Shown here piece after piece: positions 42,456-51,305 of a stretch of DNA of 64,000 bases (the first letter of the stretch is position 1; each line of letters starts with the position of its first letter). Both the position numbers and the translations under genes were made by a program. This DNA comes from Salirhabdus sp. Marseille-P4669 (lineage in GTDB: Bacteria > Bacillota > Bacilli > Bacillales > Alkalibacillaceae): contig NZ_OEQK01000003.1 in assembly GCF_900240405.1 (NCBI RefSeq), positions 396,809-460,808 on the forward strand. Direction: 5' to 3'. The notes below the pieces were generated by a model. That model was not told the DNA's origin and made no database searches. It saw only the letters and a program-made list of their open reading frames with translations.

Positions 42456-42581
42456 TTAATACTTTTCCTTTATTTCTTTTAGCAATTCGATTATTTCTTC
42501 CTTTTGTTTACTACCTCTTCTAAGATGACCTTCAATTGCGAAAAGAGTAATGAATAGTGCAGCATAAACGAAGATAAACAA
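42456..42581 (-). CDS. 41-residue membrane protein with charged helix
   Basis: Starts TTG 42581, with ATGAGG 7 bases upstream. It has an N-terminal membrane span FIFVYAALFITLFAI, then a basic and acidic helix EGHLRRGSKQKEEIIELLKE ending IKEKY. This arrangement is common among short Bacillus proteins that I remember but cannot name. Upstream neighbour is divergent-free and the HD-domain gene lies 37 bases away on the same strand. Confidence 0.6.
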   Translation of the reverse strand: MFIFVYAALFITLFAIEGHLRRGSKQKEEIIELLKEIKEKY

Positions 42582-42618
42582 TTGAAATCCTCATTGAAAT
42601 GTTATCCTATTAATCTCC

Positions 42619-43596
42619 TTAGTTGGAATTTACTCTCACAAACATCCCTCTCGTCGCTTTCTCATAAGCCTCATTTCCCATTGTCCTTACACTTTCGGAT
42701 ACAGTAGACGCTGAAATGAACTCGCCATCCCTATAAATAGTAGGATCAATTAAACGTAGCTTGTTTTTTCGATGTAGGTCGTAATGTTCTCGGTCTTCCA
42801 TTACATTTACATTCGGATGAATCTCATCTAGTAATCTGAGCAATTCCATATCCCTTGACGCCTTTATTTTACTAATTAATTCATTATCAGAACCTAAAAA
42901 ATCATTTGGACTAATTACCCTTTTTTCTATGGACCGCCTCAATGTTTTCGCCAACCGATCATTGGCATATATATTTAATGGGTCCATAAAAAAGTCAATC
43001 ACTTCTTTATAGTACGTTTGGACAAACCATTCTGCAGTTTTAATGTTTTGTAAGAACATCTTCCCATCGACAACAATCAAATCTTGTAAAAAAGCATTTA
43101 TTTCTTTTAATGTTATATTTCCATAGCTATACATATCACGAAGCGTATAATCCACCCTATCCGCACACAATTCTGGTGCAGGTTGCTCCAGCAATGTCCA
43201 CTGTTTATCATCTAACAATATATCCTGATAATTGTATTTATAAGTAGCTAATAGAACAGGAATTTCGGAATCCTCAATAACAGATTGGTAGATTTTCTCA
43301 TGATAGTCCTCCTCCTCATTCTCCAAAACAAAATCAACAACATGAGAGAAAGCGGTATGCGAAACATCATGCAGAAGCCCTGCTATTTGCTCTTCAACCG
43401 AACCACCAAGCCTCTTTATTAGTAACAGGACACCAATAGAATGCTCGTAGCGAGTTACATTCCATTCTTTATTCACTAAGTAGCTAGCTCCTCCTTGATG
43501 GATTCCCTTTAACCTTTGAACAGGTTCACTCAAAATTAAGGCTTCGATTACCTGGTCCACTTCAAATTCACCATAAAGGTCATCATAAATAACCAT
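42619..43596 (-). CDS. HD-domain phosphohydrolase
   Basis: A 325-residue HD-superfamily protein. H-D ligands: RYEHSIGVLLLIKRLGG near residue 50 (first His), AGLLHDVSHTAFSHVVDF near 72 (H-D pair) and CADRVDYTLRDMYSYG near 145 (last Asp). This is the layout of dNTPase/SpoT-like metal phosphohydrolases such as Bacillus YwfO. The substrate is unknown; dNTP or (p)ppGpp-type substrates are possible. GGTGGG lies about 4 bases before the ATG. Confidence 0.82.
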   Translation of the reverse strand: MVIYDDLYGEFEVDQVIEALILSEPVQRLKGIHQGGASYLVNKEWNVTRYEHSIGVLLLIKRLGGSVEEQIAGLLHDVSHTAFSHVVDFVLENEEEDYHEKIYQSVIEDSEIPVLLATYKYNYQDILLDDKQWTLLEQPAPELCADRVDYTLRDMYSYGNITLKEINAFLQDLIVVDGKMFLQNIKTAEWFVQTYYKEVIDFFMDPLNIYANDRLAKTLRRSIEKRVISPNDFLGSDNELISKIKASRDMELLRLLDEIHPNVNVMEDREHYDLHRKNKLRLIDPTIYRDGEFISASTVSESVRTMGNEAYEKATRGMFVRVNSN

Positions 43597-43631
43597 TTTA
43601 TCCCACCTAACGCCGATGATTGTTTCAACTA

Positions 43632-43961
43632 TTAATCATGTAATCCTTTTCCACTAAAAATGTGTTCTATATACTTTTCAATTCTCGCTGCTCGTGTTTT
43701 GGATTGTTTGGCTTTTGAAGAATAAAGTATGTATGCTCGTTGTCGCCCTGGAGTTAATGCTTCCAATGCATTTTTCAAGGAAGGACTTTCCTTGAATTCT
43801 TCTTGTAATTCCTCAGGATAGCTTAATTCCGTTTTCTCCTTTACCTCCACCTGTAAACGGAATTTTTTTACCTCCACCGCTTCGTTAATATAGTTTTTTA
43901 AGAGATCTTCCAATTCTTCTATTTCCCCTACATTGGTGAACCGTACTTGCCGTTCCAACAA
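43632..43961 (-). CDS. YdeI/OmpD-associated family protein, short form
   Basis: A 109-residue protein that matches only the C-terminal half of Bacillus subtilis YdeI (about 200 residues): LKNYINEAVEVKKFRLQVEV near residue 25, then ALEALTPGRQRAYILYSSKA, SKTRAARIEKYI and GKGLHD. The usual N-terminal DUF1801-like half is absent. Two adjacent TTG codons (43961 and 43958) follow GAGGTG at suitable spacing, so the short form seems to have its own start and may be functional. Role unknown. Confidence 0.75.
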   Translation of the reverse strand: MLERQVRFTNVGEIEELEDLLKNYINEAVEVKKFRLQVEVKEKTELSYPEELQEEFKESPSLKNALEALTPGRQRAYILYSSKAKQSKTRAARIEKYIEHIFSGKGLHD

Positions 43962-43993
43962 AACGCACCTCTTTATTTCATTAGCCGAAATTA

Positions 43994-44599
43994 TTATTTT
44001 GTTATAAGTGATACACCATTCGGATCTGTTTCATTCAAAAATGACATCCTGCTTAGCATTGCCTTATGAATAGTAACGTTTTTTCCCAACTTGAAGGTAA
44101 GGTCTATTGCCATTTCCTTTAACAATTGCCTAATATCATGCTCTACATGTGCATCTTTAACCGTAATTTCTAATGCTTCAATTCTAGCAGCGTCCTCGGA
44201 ATCCTCATCGATTGCATCCCGATTCGTTTGAAGTTCGATTCGAAAGTTATATGGTGTGCCGATAAACGTTCGTCTATCGTTTGAATGGACGTTCCATTTT
44301 AATGACTTAGCACTCTTGCATATGTCATCATGTTCCTTTCGGGTTACAAGAAATCCAATATGATCAAACATCACTTTTTTCCCATATCCAAACGTAATAT
44401 TGATGGCCCCCTTTCGAACTTCAATAATTCGGAAGGTAATGTCCAAACCTCGAAAGTCTTCCCAGTTCAATGGGGGATCAAAAGACTGAAATTCCCCATC
44501 CTTTTTTCCGACTCGTTGGGTAACCCGAAATCCATTTTCTATATAAAACTTTTCTGTTTCTTCGACATTCGGGGTCCAAAAATGATAATGAAAAAGCAT
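43994..44599 (-). CDS. VOC-fold protein
   Basis: A 201-residue protein. The N-terminal VOC-type module begins LFHYHFWTPNVEETEKFYIE and includes VMFDHIGFLVTRKEHDDICK near residue 80, then FIGTPYNFRIELQTNRD near 115. The C-terminal 60 residues (DAARIEALEITVKDAHVEHD) look like a second partial module. Metal ligands are only partly conserved. Function unknown. GGGAGGGAG lies 5 bases before the ATG. It may be cotranscribed with the YdeI-like gene 32 bases downstream. Confidence 0.65.
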   Translation of the reverse strand: MLFHYHFWTPNVEETEKFYIENGFRVTQRVGKKDGEFQSFDPPLNWEDFRGLDITFRIIEVRKGAINITFGYGKKVMFDHIGFLVTRKEHDDICKSAKSLKWNVHSNDRRTFIGTPYNFRIELQTNRDAIDEDSEDAARIEALEITVKDAHVEHDIRQLLKEMAIDLTFKLGKNVTIHKAMLSRMSFLNETDPNGVSLITK

Positions 44600-44628
44600 A
44601 TTCTCCCTCCCAAATTATTTCAACCGCA

Positions 44629-45189
44629 CTAAAGTTTAAATTTTTCTTTTATCAGGAGTGCTACTTCGACGGCTTCCATATTAGTGTTGTTGATTCTTAT
44701 ATAATTTTCTTCCTGAATTTCCCCATCCAAGGAGTTCATCCTTCGAGTATCCAATGTTTCCAACAAATGTTGTTCGGATTGCTCGAGATTTCGTTTTGTC
44801 GGTTTATGTGCTAATCTATTCGGAGTCTTGTTTCGCTCGATTCTTTCGTTCACATTCGCTTCCAACTCAACGAAGTAAATCTCTACACCATGGGAACGGA
44901 AGAGTTCGCACATTTTCTCCACATGCTCCCAGTCTTCTTTCTGATCAAAATACCAAATTTTTGTGAAAATCATTCCGTATTGATCACTACTAGCAAATGA
45001 CTTGAAAATCTCCTGTCGGAAAAGTAATGCTAACCTCCACATCTCTTTTGTAAATCCATACAATGGCTCTAGTAAATCAATTGTCATATGATTATGGAAG
45101 AGTTTTAAGTTTGTCAGCTTTGCTAACTCTTGTCCAACTGTCATTTTCCCAACAGCTTGTGGTCCAAAAATAAAAACGAATTTTTCCAT
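44629..45189 (-). CDS. P-loop kinase-like protein
   Basis: A 186-residue small kinase-like ATPase. Walker A is FIFGPQAVGKMTVGQELAKL at residues 5-24, then LKLFHNHMTIDLLEPLYGFT. Later RIERNKTPNRLAHKPTKRNL resembles a lid region and YIRINNTNMEAVEVALLIKE ends the fold. It resembles shikimate/gluconate-kinase-like or AAA_33 proteins; the substrate is unknown. GGAGG lies 7 bases before the ATG at 45189. Downstream lies the VOC-fold gene, 29 bases away. Confidence 0.7.
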   Translation of the reverse strand: MEKFVFIFGPQAVGKMTVGQELAKLTNLKLFHNHMTIDLLEPLYGFTKEMWRLALLFRQEIFKSFASSDQYGMIFTKIWYFDQKEDWEHVEKMCELFRSHGVEIYFVELEANVNERIERNKTPNRLAHKPTKRNLEQSEQHLLETLDTRRMNSLDGEIQEENYIRINNTNMEAVEVALLIKEKFKL

Positions 45190-45577
45190 GATGTATCCTC
45201 CGTAAAATAACATTTAGACTATCAACGCCCAATTTGAGCCCATATTTGAAAATGCCTCTTTACACTAGTGACCTTGTTCTGACCTTATGTATGTACCAAA
45301 CACTCATCTATTTCTATTTTATTCATATTATAAGCTGCTTTCATCCGTACGAGGTTTTAAGAACTCTACGACTTTAGATGGAGATGGTTTATAAAATGAT
45401 GCCTGTGGAATAAAGATGGACATGAGCGGAACATAAAGGAGCATAAAATGATTTCAGATAAAAATAAAGAGAGTTTCGAAATAAAAATAAGCCCTTACGA
45501 TATCTTTTTTAAAAGGCCGTATCAAATTTGATTAATGTAAATGATTTTTTAATCGCTAATTTAAAAACACACAACGG
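45190..45577. other. 388-base gap without a gene
   Basis: No credible gene. Several ATAAA-containing words (45391, 45410, 45433, 45443, 45458, 45481) recall the 21-bp arrays elsewhere, but the spacing is irregular here. The kinase promoter presumably lies in 45190-45300. Confidence 0.35.
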
Positions 45578-46228
45578 CTAAAACGAAAATTGCTCCATCT
45601 CCTTCATGACTTCCTTAAGCACTGTAATAGAATCGAAGATATGAAAATCCCTTTCCAAAGAATGATTCACATTAGGAATTAATTTAGATGTCATATTAGG
45701 GTTACTCAAAACTTCTTTATATCTTCCATCATCATAAAAACGATCTTTATCCCCAATGATACATAGACTCTGATTTTTAGTATGAATCATTCCATTATAT
45801 ACTTCCTCCTCAGTTAACAACGGGGTGAGCCAAATCACCTTTGCACGCTCGAAAGAATTCATATTCGTAATCGAGGTGAGTGGAATCGTTCCAATCGATT
45901 TCCCAAGTAGGATGTACTGGTCATAGGATTTCTCCGCAACATACTTCTCTACTACCGCCTTGGAATCAAAATGAATGGCCTCATTTAATTCTTCATTACT
46001 GAAGGAATCATAAAATGGATCTTTGTAGCTGTAGTTCACCTGTAAAACATCATAGGAATGGCTCAAAAATAAACCTGTTCCATAATGAAAAATGGGTGAT
46101 TGAACCGTATATCCAGCACCTGGAAAAAAGATTACCAAACCATCCGCTTCATCTGAATTGCTTAATACGGAAAAAGAAATATCTCTATCTTTATATCCTT
46201 TTACACTGCCTGTTTGAACACTTAACAT
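45578..46228 (-). CDS. alpha/beta-hydrolase fold protein
   Basis: A 216-residue hydrolase. The early strand GLVIFFPGAGYTVQSPIFHY provides the oxyanion region, the nucleophile elbow is ILLGKSIGTIPLTS near residue 112 (G-K-S-I-G), the acid is near CIIGDKDRFYDDGRYKEV, and the His is in NVNHSLERDF near 188. The substrate is unknown; short-chain esters are typical. GGGGGAG lies 6 bases before the ATG at 46228. The upstream methyltransferase gene is only 33 bases away on the same strand, so the two form an operon. Confidence 0.78.
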   Translation of the reverse strand: MLSVQTGSVKGYKDRDISFSVLSNSDEADGLVIFFPGAGYTVQSPIFHYGTGLFLSHSYDVLQVNYSYKDPFYDSFSNEELNEAIHFDSKAVVEKYVAEKSYDQYILLGKSIGTIPLTSITNMNSFERAKVIWLTPLLTEEEVYNGMIHTKNQSLCIIGDKDRFYDDGRYKEVLSNPNMTSKLIPNVNHSLERDFHIFDSITVLKEVMKEMEQFSF

Positions 46229-46261
46229 AACATTCTCCCCCCTAATTACAGTCATAGATTT

Positions 46262-47065
46262 CTAGATTTTTCTACCAATGTAAAGTAAATGTGTTGAAAT
46301 CCCAAGAAGAGATGAATCGGTTGCTTTTTCAATAATAAATTTAGTGACTCTTTCTTCTTCTCCTTTGTTCTTCCAATAATCCCAACTCTCTTGATTTAAA
46401 ACAGCTCCAACATTAGAGCCTAATAATTCAAGGCTTTCAAAACCTTGGGACTCCATAAAGGGCTTGATGTCTTCCATATTAAAATAGTAAGCCCCTGTAA
46501 AACGACCGTCATCCGCATGGTTGAAGCAGCCCGTTTCCAAAAAGGTTTGGATCGTATCCATATTGTCGTTTGGTTTCCAATGTTCCGGATTCAGAAGTGA
46601 TGTAAAAATATGTCTGATTCGAGACATAAAAGCGACAAAGACTACTCCATCTTTCTTCGTCACTCGATTTAATTCCTGAACTGCTTGCAATCGAGACTTT
46701 TGATCCTGCAAGTGATACATGGGACCAAGCATGAGGGTAGCATCAAATTGTCCATCCTCTAAACTGCTAAGGTTTCTGGCGTCCAGCTCGTAAAAGCCAT
46801 CAAATTGTTTGTCTAACTTAAGCTCTAGGGCTTTTTCTTTCGCAACATTGACTAGCTTTGGCGTTACATCTGCAAGTGTTATGTAATATCCCTCTTGAGC
46901 AAGCCTCATAGCATATTTACCTGGGCCTGCACCATTATCTAAAATGAATCCAGATTCGGGTAAGTATTTCTTAATATACTCCCAATTTACTAGAAATTCT
47001 ATTGGCTCCCGATCAAGCCTTCCCCACTCATCAAATTGACTATAATAGTTCACAATATGACTCAT
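46262..47065 (-). CDS. class I SAM-dependent methyltransferase
   Basis: A 267-residue methyltransferase. Motif I is FILDNGAGPGKYAMRLAQEG near residue 40, the acidic strand ITLADVTPKLVNVAKEKALE near 62, and FDATLMLGPMYHLQDQKSRL near 107. A long C-terminal extension contains ETGCFNHADDGRFTGAYYFN. The substrate is unknown. GGAGG lies 6 bases before the ATG at 47065; the earlier in-frame ATG at 47083 overlaps that region. It is followed by the alpha/beta-hydrolase in the same operon. Confidence 0.78.
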   Translation of the reverse strand: MSHIVNYYSQFDEWGRLDREPIEFLVNWEYIKKYLPESGFILDNGAGPGKYAMRLAQEGYYITLADVTPKLVNVAKEKALELKLDKQFDGFYELDARNLSSLEDGQFDATLMLGPMYHLQDQKSRLQAVQELNRVTKKDGVVFVAFMSRIRHIFTSLLNPEHWKPNDNMDTIQTFLETGCFNHADDGRFTGAYYFNMEDIKPFMESQGFESLELLGSNVGAVLNQESWDYWKNKGEEERVTKFIIEKATDSSLLGISTHLLYIGRKI

Positions 47066-47204
47066 GCCTACCCTCCCCATCATCTAGCTCGAAAGTTATT
47101 TTTCCCATATTAACATAATATTCCAAAAAGTGGAATCAGAAAATATATTAATACATGGTCGTTTTATTGGTTTGGTGGTGTGATGAGGTGGTGCGGTGTC
47201 GAGG

Positions 47205-47420
47205 TTGGTTATGGAACATTAAAGGCTGATTATGCAACATAAATGACTTTATCTGAGACATAAAGGGCAACTTGTGGAACATAAAAACTGGAATGGAACA
47301 TAAATTGTGAACCATGCAACAGAAAAGGGAAAAGTTGGAACAAACAGTTTACCTTTTGGGTGATAAGTTAAATAAAATAAAACATAAACAGCAATATTTG
47401 AAACATAAAGAGCGTCTTCA
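47205..47420. repeat. degenerate 21-bp array D (divergent intergenic)
   Basis: Words of the type GAACATAAA begin at 47214, 47235, 47256, 47277, 47296, 47317, 47338, 47359 (degenerate), 47380 and 47401. The spacing is 21 except one 19. It lies in the 576-base gap between the minus-strand methyltransferase and the plus-strand cupin gene. Because 21 is a multiple of 3, a spurious plus-strand frame runs through it. Confidence 0.78.
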
Positions 47421-47546
47421 TAAAAATTCTCCCCCTATGTATCATTGGATGAATCATAAAATGAAAAGTCTGGTTTATAAACCAAGTGAAGTGAACGATA
47501 ACAATGAAATAAGGAGTTTAATTCGACAAAAAAGCACAAAAATCGG

Positions 47547-47563
47547 GTGGTGCCAGGCACCAC
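47547..47563. repeat. 17-base palindrome GTGGTGCC-A-GGCACCAC
   Basis: A perfect inverted repeat in the gap before the cupin gene. This GGTGCC/GGCACC palindrome recurs in intergenic regions of Bacillaceae genomes in my memory; its function is unknown. No T tract follows it. Confidence 0.6.
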
Positions 47564-47641
47564 GAACATACTAGACTGGTGTACATTTCCAAGCTTTATG
47601 GAATAGGATAAAGTGATATTTCACGGAAAGGATTGAAAAGC

Positions 47642-48193
47642 ATGCACTTTAAACAGTATATTGATCCACAGCATTATTATTGGCATCGGCATGTTCCAAT
47701 GCAGCCTTATGTTAATCAGCCCGTTTATTGGGCTTATCCGCCGGGGTATGGTGATTATCGGTTCTCTAGTCAAAACCCAAGCCCTATGAACACTCAAGAC
47801 TTTGGAGGACAGCCGTATGTAGTGAATATTGATCAAGCGACGAAACAAAACAATACGTTTCGAACAGCTATTTGGACAGGAGAACATTTACAAGTTACGC
47901 TCATGAGCATTGGGGTTGGAGAGGACATTGGGTTAGAGATGCATCCGGATGTAGACCAGTTTCTACGGATTGAAGACGGCCAAGGATTGGTTCAGATGGG
48001 GGATTCTCGAGACAATTTAACATTCCAGCAAAATGTCTTTGATGATTTTGCCGTCATGGTACCAGCAGGAAAATGGCACAACATAACCAATACAGGGAAT
48101 ACACCACTCAAACTGTATTCCATTTATGCTCCACCTGAACATCCATTTGGAACCGTTCATCAAACAAAAGCTGAGGCAGAAGCACATCATTAA
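47642..48193 (+). CDS. cupin domain protein
   Basis: A 183-residue protein with a Pro/Tyr/His-rich N-terminus (PQHYYWHRHVPMQPYVNQPV) and one cupin barrel. Motif 1 lies around GEDIGLEMHPDVDQFLRIED near residue 97, with His and Glu-type metal ligands, and motif 2 is PAGKWHNITNTGNTPLKLYS near 138. It ends EAEAHH. Function is unknown; spore or stress roles are plausible from the rich N-terminus only. I start at the ATG 47642, with AAAGGA 9 bases upstream; the TTG 47633 is the alternative. Confidence 0.8.
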   Translation: MHFKQYIDPQHYYWHRHVPMQPYVNQPVYWAYPPGYGDYRFSSQNPSPMNTQDFGGQPYVVNIDQATKQNNTFRTAIWTGEHLQVTLMSIGVGEDIGLEMHPDVDQFLRIEDGQGLVQMGDSRDNLTFQQNVFDDFAVMVPAGKWHNITNTGNTPLKLYSIYAPPEHPFGTVHQTKAEAEAHH

Positions 48194-48201
48194 ACACAAT
48201 C

Positions 48202-48239
48202 GGAAGTGCCACTCCAAAAACTTTGGAGCAGCACTTCCT
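48202..48239. terminator. hairpin between convergent cupin and DUF4317 genes
   Basis: GGAAGTGC with GCACTTCC, plus an inner ACTCCAAA/TTTGGAG stem. No clear T run on either side, so it could stabilise both 3' ends. Confidence 0.55.
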
Positions 48240-48249
48240 ACATTAAGCA

Positions 48250-49437
48250 TTAATCTTCTTCTTTTGCTTTTGTAAATAAAGCCTCTGGAATCATCTTAAA
48301 GCCTTCAATAATCGTATCCTCTTCCACTTCTATTAACAAACATAGCTTACCATCAATTTGAGTTTGCTTCACATATTTTAAATCCTGTGGGCTAACGGAA
48401 ATATCCGCAATTTTTGTTTTTATTTTAATGGATTTTTTGTTGTATTTCGGTACGATACTGGTTGCTTTTAGTTCGTACTTTTCATCGTCGATTACCTTTT
48501 TAAACGCTGTTTCTACTTTTTCTGTATTGACGTCCTCGATTCCACTATTTCGCAATACATTTTCCACATCTTTATAATCTAATTTCGGTGGTTCTGGCTC
48601 CTCGTGCTCCTCCATAACTCGGTGAATCTCTTCATACACATTGGAAAGTGTCGAGGTATTAATTTGGTCACCTACAACATCTTTCACTATTTCTTCAAAC
48701 ACAATTTTATCCTCTTTGGCAGTCATAACTTCCTCTGCATTTAAAACCTCTTCAATAAAATGATAATCTGGCTCATGGGCTTTTCCAGTAGCATAAAGAA
48801 CATGATTTACATCTGCTGCGTTATCGGTAAAGCAGGGAAACAAAAAACCTCCGACTGGCGCGGTTAGGTTGATGATTGGGTCTACGACAATATTGTATTT
48901 AAATTCCTTCTCGATATAATCAAACAGCAGTTCTTTTTTTGGATCTTGCGTTTTATTCATGCTACAAAGAATAAAGGAATGAGCATAAACCGCATCTCGA
49001 TCACTTTCTTCTGCCTCTTCATTGCTGCGCTTCATGGGCTTTAAATATTCCCCACGAATAAATGTTATCACTATATCCATTTCATACTGCTTGTCCTTCA
49101 GCATTTTGCCAACAATCTGAAGCATTTCTGCTTTCCATTCCTCAACATCTTGACTTAATAATCCACGGTGTAAAATAAACTGACTGGAATTTTCTGCATC
49201 CCGGCGAAACTTTAATTCAAATAACTTCTCGTCCAGCTGACCACCAAGCACTTTTTTAAAGTTGTTTAAAAATAATTCTTGTTGATCCTGGTCTAGCATT
49301 TCGAATGGTGTACTTTGGTAATGGTAAATATCACTCGACTCTTTCATTACATACACATTAAAAATTTCCTTAATATTCATTAAATCATTGTCTACTTTGA
49401 ATTGTTTACGAATGTTTGCAATGTCTTTTTTGTTCAA
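48250..49437 (-). CDS. DUF4317 family protein
   Basis: A 395-residue cytoplasmic protein of the DUF4317 family. It begins NKKDIANIRKQFKVDNDLMN, followed by NIKEIFNVYVMKESSDIYHY near residue 20. It contains FILCSMNKTQDPKKELLFDY near 160 and NLTAPVGGFLFPCFTDNAAD near 195. The function is unknown. I start at TTG 49437, because AGGAG lies 9 bases upstream and the family begins MNKKDI; the track-length alternative TTG 49446 directly abuts the ribosome site. A terminator of the upstream vmlR gene separates the two. Confidence 0.82.
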   Translation of the reverse strand: MNKKDIANIRKQFKVDNDLMNIKEIFNVYVMKESSDIYHYQSTPFEMLDQDQQELFLNNFKKVLGGQLDEKLFELKFRRDAENSSQFILHRGLLSQDVEEWKAEMLQIVGKMLKDKQYEMDIVITFIRGEYLKPMKRSNEEAEESDRDAVYAHSFILCSMNKTQDPKKELLFDYIEKEFKYNIVVDPIINLTAPVGGFLFPCFTDNAADVNHVLYATGKAHEPDYHFIEEVLNAEEVMTAKEDKIVFEEIVKDVVGDQINTSTLSNVYEEIHRVMEEHEEPEPPKLDYKDVENVLRNSGIEDVNTEKVETAFKKVIDDEKYELKATSIVPKYNKKSIKIKTKIADISVSPQDLKYVKQTQIDGKLCLLIEVEEDTIIEGFKMIPEALFTKAKEED

Positions 49438-49475
49438 CTCTTCCAACTCCTAGATCGTTATCTAAACAAGAAATT

Positions 49476-49507
49476 GGAGAGTAAATCATAGATTTGATTT
49501 ACTCTCC
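49476..49507. terminator. terminator after vmlR
   Basis: GGAGAGTAAATC (49476-49487) with GATTTACTCTCC (49496-49507) around an 8-base loop. It follows the minus-strand vmlR gene by 64 bases. Confidence 0.75.
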
Positions 49508-49571
49508 GTATTTTCAATTATGCCTTATTTTAACACATGCATTTCGGAAAAGCCTGTATGTTTCTACCCAT

Positions 49572-51206
49572 TTATTTTTTGGATAACTCCTGAATCTGCT
49601 TCGTCAATTCGAGAAATTTTTGATCAAGTTCCGCATATTGATCATCATTCGGTGTCATAAAACTTAATTTACCTAGCACTTCTTGACGATCTGTTTCCAA
49701 GGCAAGCTTCAATTCTTCCATTTCATCCGGATTTCTGTTTTCTTTAACTGGCCTCAAAATCTGCTTATCGGCTATCACAAGCTTTTGATTCGTTATTTTT
49801 TCAAGAAAATATCGATCATGAGATACGACAAGTAACGTTCCATTGTACTGAGCTAAAGTATCTTCTAATTGCTCACGGGATGGTAGATCAAGATGATTGG
49901 TCGGCTCATCTAGTATAAGAACATCTTTATCTTCTAAAATGTAATACATGAGCTTGCACTTCACCCGCTCTCCCATACTCATATTCCGAATTGGTTCTTT
50001 CCATTGGGAGGGGGTAAATCCTAAGTGCTTCATCAAATTTTGTACCTTTCCTCGTTCTGCATAGGTCTCTTTATAAAAAAAATCTTCAGGTGTTTGGTCT
50101 AATGGTAAATCAAACACCTCTTGGGTTAAATAACCAAAATTGGCAGCAGGGGATATCCAGACGTCACCCGTTGCTTGTTCCTCCCCAAGAATTATTTTCA
50201 GAAATGTGGTTTTCCCACTTCCGTTCGGTCCGACAAGTGCTATCTTTTCTCCATGCTTTATCGTAATATGAACCTTTTCAAAAAGGGTTCGCCCTGAAAA
50301 CGCCTTTGTTACATCCTTTACCTCTAAAAACCGCTTGCCTACTTTTTCATTCGCCTCCATCGAAAAACGTACCGTATATTCTGGTTCTACTCGTTCTACT
50401 TTAGCTTTCTCCAATTCCTTCTCCAACCGTTTTTGCTTTGACTTCACTTGCGAGTCCATTCGTTTTGCTTTTTTTCGGTAATATTCTTTATATCCTTCCT
50501 GCTTAGTGGATTGGGCATGGGCTTTTTGGGAAAAGGAGTTTAACTCGCTAATTTGACCTTCTATTCGTGCAATACTTTTTTGTTGCTTCTCATATTCCCG
50601 CTCTTGTGTTAACCGCTTCTTCCGCCTTTCTTCCATATAGCTTGAATAGTTCCCTCGATGTTCGATCACCTTCTTCTGTTCGATTGACCAAATTTTTGTG
50701 GCCACTTCATCAATAAAATGCCGATCATGAGATACAAATAAGATAGTACCTGTATAACGCTCGAGTTCCTCTATTAACAACTGTATACTATCCTCATCCA
50801 AATGGTTTGTTGGTTCATCAAGCAGCAATACATCTGCCCTTTGCGATAAACCCCTTGCTAGTCGAGCTTTTAATTTTTCTCCACCACTTAATTGAACATA
50901 GTCATTTGCTGGCACATGCCATTGGTTTAACAATTTCATCTCCTGTGGATTAGCCTTTTCAAAGGAATGGTGTTCGGTTTCCTGCTCTACCATGACCGTT
51001 TTCGCATATCCACCAACCCGCTGAATGCTACCCCCTGCCGGTTGGAGATTACCGTTTATGAGCTGAAGCAAAGTGGATTTCCCGGCACCATTTTTGCCAA
51101 TTATCCCTACGATATCACCTTCCTGTACCGTTGCATTAACGGTATCCAAAAGCACAGAATCCAATATTTCATAATGAACATTTATTAGTTTTATCAATTC
51201 CTTCAT
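49572..51206 (-). CDS. vmlR: ABC-F ribosome-protection ATPase, VmlR-type
   Basis: A 544-residue ABC-F protein very close to Bacillus subtilis VmlR (547 residues). It has two ATPase domains: Walker A IIGKNGAGKSTLLQL near 35 with signature LSGGEKLKARLARG, and ALVGPNGSGKTTFLKI near 315 with signature MSMGERVKCKLM. The antibiotic-resistance-type linker EGYKEYYRKKAKRMDSQVKS lies around 240, and a coiled C-terminus with KLSFMTPNDDQYAELDQKFL. VmlR binds ribosomes and displaces virginiamycin M, lincomycin and pleuromutilins. No transporter domain. GAGGG precedes the ATG, and a long attenuator leader lies upstream. Confidence 0.92.
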   Translation of the reverse strand: MKELIKLINVHYEILDSVLLDTVNATVQEGDIVGIIGKNGAGKSTLLQLINGNLQPAGGSIQRVGGYAKTVMVEQETEHHSFEKANPQEMKLLNQWHVPANDYVQLSGGEKLKARLARGLSQRADVLLLDEPTNHLDEDSIQLLIEELERYTGTILFVSHDRHFIDEVATKIWSIEQKKVIEHRGNYSSYMEERRKKRLTQEREYEKQQKSIARIEGQISELNSFSQKAHAQSTKQEGYKEYYRKKAKRMDSQVKSKQKRLEKELEKAKVERVEPEYTVRFSMEANEKVGKRFLEVKDVTKAFSGRTLFEKVHITIKHGEKIALVGPNGSGKTTFLKIILGEEQATGDVWISPAANFGYLTQEVFDLPLDQTPEDFFYKETYAERGKVQNLMKHLGFTPSQWKEPIRNMSMGERVKCKLMYYILEDKDVLILDEPTNHLDLPSREQLEDTLAQYNGTLLVVSHDRYFLEKITNQKLVIADKQILRPVKENRNPDEMEELKLALETDRQEVLGKLSFMTPNDDQYAELDQKFLELTKQIQELSKK

Positions 51207-51250
51207 TAAATCGCCCTCTCGTACAAGGGAGGATAGACATTTTACATATG

Positions 51251-51284
51251 AAAAAATCCTCCCATTTTTTTGGAAGGATTAGTC
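51251..51284 (-). terminator. leader terminator of vmlR (transcription attenuator)
   Basis: On the minus strand, AATCCTTCC (51272-51280) pairs with GGGAGGATT (51255-51263), followed by six T. The GACTAATCCT overlapping it (51275-51284) is perfectly complementary to AGGATTAGTC (51351-51360), so an antiterminator can form instead. Confidence 0.78.
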
Positions 51285-51305
51285 GTATACAATACATTAT
51301 CAAAT

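Noticed and set aside
45391..45486. Possible further 21-bp array (ATAAA words)
   Set aside because: Spacings of 19, 23, 10, 15 and 6 are irregular, unlike the other arrays.
26180..47420. The degenerate arrays as CRISPR loci
   Set aside because: No constant repeat, no unique spacers of even length and no cas genes nearby.
47314..47574. 86-codon plus-strand frame in array D
   Set aside because: It follows from the 21-bp period being a multiple of 3; the product repeats the array and ends in the GGTGCC palindrome.
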